In this document: positions 62,451-64,000 of the stretch, in pieces
How the letters are laid out: every line of letters starts with the position of its first letter
Position numbering within the stretch: position 1 is the stretch's first letter
NCBI RefSeq assembly: GCF_000213175.1
Contig: NW_009799102.1
Span: 1,471,648-1,535,647, forward strand
Source of the DNA: Neurospora tetrasperma FGSC 2508
Lineage: Eukaryota; Ascomycota; Sordariomycetes; Sordariales; Sordariaceae
Length of the DNA: 64,000 bases
Direction of reading: 5' to 3'
Program-made: the position numbers and the translations under genes
Notes under the pieces: model-generated
The model's database searches: none
What the model saw: the letters and a program-made list of their open reading frames with translations, nothing else
Told to the model about the DNA's origin: nothing

Positions 62451-63307
62451 GAAAGACATACGTGAGATTTGCTTATGGGTTGGATTCAGGACGGTTTGCT
62501 TGCTTGAATTTCTTGAAGTGCAAGGTTGGAATATTGCTAGAGTGCTCTTTGCTGGGCCCTTTTCTCCGTTCCTTATTTTTCGTCGAATACCTGACTTTGT
62601 CTACTGGGTTGTGTGAAGGAGTTGCCGGCGTTGTTGGGGGTTAAACAATTTGCAGGCACGATTGGCAAGGGAGTAACAAGAGCACAGAGCGATGGGCTGC
62701 TAGGTGATACTGTAGATTTTACACTGTACATTTTCATGAATACATGATCAAGAGAAAGGGCGTACTGGATCAGACAATACCTTCTTCTCTGGCTTTCTGG
62801 AAAGGCTGGTTGCCCAGGCAACTGGATCTGAAGCTGGGAAAGGGGCTGGATCTTGGGGTGGTTGTTGGAGAACGACACAATCCGCTAAAGGCCCCAAGAA
62901 GCTTGGTCCTTGAATCATTACTACACCATTGCGGCATGTACGAAAACAGTCAGGAAGAAGGTAATAATAAACAAACGGGAATTATTAGCATATATGTACA
63001 TTTTAAGTTCCGAGAACGTCTTTGGCGCTCGATGTTCGAATAGGCGTTCGTTATCGGCATGTGTTTCCCCGCAATTTTTGGGCGACGCTGCAACTGCAGC
63101 CAACCTAATGAGGTACTGCTTTACACTACCAATTTACACAAGTGGAAATTTCTGATTTTTTCAAAGCCTGCGCACCTTGACGACCAGGCACCAACAACCT
63201 CACAACACACTTTCAAGAACCACGTTTCTTGTTGTGATCTTGGTTGTTGTTCACATTTTTGTACCTGACATAGCAAAGTCAAGTACCTCGAGGCAAACCA
63301 CCACATC
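62451..63307. other. Intergenic between LEA-domain gene and PRMT3-like gene
   Basis: No gene seen; holds the 3' region of the upstream gene and the promoter of the PRMT3-like gene. Confidence 0.6.
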
Positions 63308-64000
63308 ATGGCCGCTCAAGCTTCAACTTCGGCGGCTCAGTCCGAACCCCGTCGTAACGACTATAGCTCCGGCTCTGATTCTGGCTCCGATGCCTCTTCT
63401 TCTTCTGGCGACGAGGATGAGTGGCTCGACCAGGACGAGGAGCAAGAGGAGGCCCCCGCTATCATCTCCTTGCTCGACGACCATGTCTTCCCCGACGTTG
63501 TCTCCATGCTGAACTACTGCAAGGATAAGGGTCTTGATTTCCTTGCCATTCGCGACCGTCTCGACTTGGATTTCTACGGCTTGATCAAGCTTATCAACTT
63601 CAGTAGGTCTCCAGTCTCCACAAGCTAAATAGTCAGCCTACTGACAACATATTAGTCCGTTCCAAGGTTCACGAAGGCGTCCCTCTTCCCGCTGAGATCA
63701 CTGCCGCCGATCTGGAGGATGACCGCTATCTCAAGCCCGTCCTTGATGATGACGCCTTGATTTTGTGCCTGGATGATCTCCCTGAGTCCAGCGGTACCGG
63801 CGCTGAGGCTTCTGCTGCCGGCACCCAGAAGGGCGCGGATGCGCCTGCTGTGGATGAGTTGATCCAAAAGAACGCCGAGCTCCAGGCTCAGCTCGAGCAG
63901 CTGTCCAAGCAGTTCTCCAATTACCGCCTTGCCGTCCAGCAGACCCTCGATCAGCGCTGGCAGGCTGATGACGACGACAAGGATACTGCCAAGGGCAAGG
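63308..64000 (+). CDS. PRMT3-like protein arginine N-methyltransferase, 5' part (runs off the window)
   Basis: Exon 1 is 63308-63602; exon 2 starts at 63656 and is still open at the window end. The 53-bp intron splits the Ile codon of LINF-IRSKVHEG. PRMT3-type enzymes methylate arginines of ribosomal protein S2 in the cytosol. The visible ~210 residues hold a Ser/Asp/Glu-rich head, then SLLDDHVFPDVVSMLNYCKDKGLDFLAIRDRLDLDFYGLIKLINFIR, which aligns with the N-terminal zinc-finger region of PRMT3 (ending FYGYIKLINFIR). The finger cysteines of the CxxC pair are not present here. A coiled-coil-like stretch (DELIQKNAELQAQLEQLSKQFSNYRLAVQQTLDQRW) follows. The catalytic domain lies beyond the window. 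Confidence 0.82.

Noticed and set aside
1-64000. tRNA, rRNA, CRISPR or operon features
   Set aside because: No convincing A/B-box cloverleaf, no rRNA signature and no regularly spaced repeats were seen; the genome is eukaryotic.

Overview
The window is nuclear DNA of a filamentous ascomycete, most likely Neurospora or a close Sordariaceae relative. The genes have short introns with GT...AG ends and CTAAC/CTGAC branch sites. Two long blocks are extremely AT-rich and full of TpA, and they carry transposon genes broken by transition-type stops, which is the mark of repeat-induced point mutation (RIP). The ilv-6 / arg-12 neighbourhood fits what I remember of the arg-12 region of N. crassa linkage group II (not verified). 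A run of N (20522-21315) shows that this is a draft assembly.

Layout. (1) 1-9950: RIP-degraded heterochromatin holding a minus-strand Ty3/gypsy retrotransposon relic. (2) 10014-30021: a dense gene block: a WD40 protein that I identify as DIM-9/Raf1-like, COX11, RAV1 (interrupted by the gap), an OPT-family transporter, and on the minus strand a DENN + C1 domain protein. (3) 30022-32584: an upstream region rich in microsatellites. (4) 32585-44081: a nested transposon. A pogo/Fot1-like DNA element with 91-bp terminal inverted repeats and a TA target duplication contains a full-length minus-strand gypsy element with two 280-bp LTRs and a 5-bp duplication AAGAC; both are RIP-mutated. (5) 44082-49210: about 5 kb of ordinary base composition in which I see no gene. 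(6) 49211-64000: a TRAPPC13-like subunit, an eight-exon KH-domain RNA-binding protein, ILV6, ornithine carbamoyltransferase (arg-12), a membrane-anchored LEA/DUF3712 protein and the 5' part of a PRMT3-like methyltransferase.

How the genes relate. Fungal genes are not in operons, so most neighbours are functionally independent. Two relationships stand out. First, the proposed dim-9 gene belongs to the machinery that places H3K9 methylation on RIP-mutated DNA, and here it lies directly beside a large RIP-mutated block. Second, ilv-6 and arg-12 are convergent amino-acid biosynthesis genes, and each has a TGAGTCA (CPC1/Gcn4-type) site within about 230 bp upstream of its start codon, consistent with cross-pathway control.

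Exon-intron structures were built by hand from splice signals, reading-frame continuity and protein-family conservation. No database search was possible.
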